Shown one piece after another: positions 6,897 to 7,034 of a stretch of DNA of 7,034 nt. Below the pieces are notes generated by a model. That model worked only from the letters and a program-made list of their open reading frames with translations, had not been told where the DNA came from and ran no database searches. The first letter of the stretch is position 1. The number at the start of each line of letters is the position of its first letter. Source of the stretch: an uncultured Collinsella sp. (GTDB taxonomy: Bacteria > Actinomycetota > Coriobacteriia > Coriobacteriales > Coriobacteriaceae); the NCBI GenBank assembly GCA_937937835.1, contig CALDBJ010000102.1:1-7034 (forward strand), in the 5' to 3' direction. Made by a program: the position numbers and the translations under genes.

Positions 6897-6915
6897 ATGC
6901 TGCACAGACTATGAC

Positions 6916-6945
6916 ATTGTAGCCCGTTCGCAGAAGATGCAACAA
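6916..6945 (-). promoter_or_regulatory. Candidate sigma-A type promoter of the operon
   Basis: On the minus strand a good -10 box, TACAAT (6916-6921, one mismatch to TATAAT), lies 18 nt downstream of a poor -35 box, TTGTTG (6940-6945). Transcription would begin near 6909, giving a leader of about 23 nt before the acpS ATG, with room for the strong SD. It sits between the upstream gene's terminator and acpS, where the operon promoter is expected. A better -35 match, TTGACC at 6951-6956, is too far away (29 nt). Confidence 0.55.
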
Positions 6946-6981
6946 ACGAGGGTCAAAAACACAGCGACTGTGGAGTGATGG

Positions 6982-7031
6982 CCCTCTCAGCGCAAAAAAA
7001 GGGGGAGGCCGCGAGGCCTCCCCCCTCTCAG
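6982..7031. repeat. 9-bp direct repeats flanking the terminator
   Basis: CCCTCTCAG occurs at 6982-6990 and again at 7023-7031, the second copy overlapping the last bases of the terminator stem. The repeats bracket the hairpin and its T tract. No transposon ends or open reading frame lie between them, so a target-site duplication is unlikely. Confidence 0.5.
6994..7024 (-). terminator. Intrinsic terminator of an upstream minus-strand gene
   Basis: Read on the minus strand, a perfect 10-bp stem (GGGGGAGGCC at 7015-7024 paired with GGCCTCCCCC at 7001-7010) closes a TCGC loop and is followed at once by seven T residues (6994-7000). This is a textbook Rho-independent terminator. It must end a minus-strand transcript from a gene beyond the right edge of the window and so isolates the acpS operon. 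On the plus strand no T tract follows, so it is not bidirectional. Confidence 0.92.
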
Positions 7032-7034
7032 TTC

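Noticed and set aside
6951..6956. TTGACC as the -35 box of the acpS promoter
   Set aside because: It is the best -35 match, but it lies 29 nt from the TACAAT box, too far for a sigma-A type promoter, and no better -10 box sits at 16-18 nt from it.

Overview
The window holds six minus-strand genes packed into what looks like one operon, read from about position 6910 down to position 60: acpS, a bifunctional NAD(P)HX repair gene (nnr), alr, a family 4 uracil-DNA glycosylase, tsaE, and one very long gene that fuses TsaB, RimI and TsaD. Genes are separated by 15 nt or less, or overlap. Most have an AGGAG-type Shine-Dalgarno 5 nt before the start, often inside the end of the preceding gene. No mobile element, CRISPR array, rRNA or convincing tRNA was seen.

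Organism (inference): a high-GC Gram-positive bacterium, most likely an actinobacterium of the class Coriobacteriia (Collinsella/Olsenella/Atopobium-like). The reasons are the gene order acpS-nnr-alr-tsaE-tsaB-rimI-tsaD, which is the usual actinobacterial arrangement, the TsaB-RimI-TsaD fusion, which I recall from Coriobacteriia, and the strong SD sequences. I could not run a search, so the genus is not established.

Layout: positions 1-59 follow the last stop codon and hold only a GC-rich imperfect hairpin. 60-2444 is the TsaB-RimI-TsaD fusion. 2431-2937 is tsaE, 2953-3573 the uracil-DNA glycosylase, 3582-4727 alr, 4730-6346 nnr and 6347-6886 acpS. 6887-6945 holds the acpS ribosome binding site and a candidate promoter. 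6994-7024 is a strong intrinsic terminator for a minus-strand gene lying beyond the window's right edge.

The genes share housekeeping roles rather than one pathway: activation of acyl carrier protein (AcpS), repair of damaged nicotinamide cofactors (Nnr), D-alanine for peptidoglycan (Alr), removal of uracil from DNA (UDG), the tRNA modification t6A (TsaE with the TsaB and TsaD domains) and N-terminal acetylation of ribosomal protein S18 (RimI domain). I do not see a new defence or mobile system. The points worth a second look are the triple fusion, unusual residues at known active-site positions in Alr, AcpS, NnrD and RimI, the C-terminal tail of AcpS, and the glycosylase placed inside this operon.
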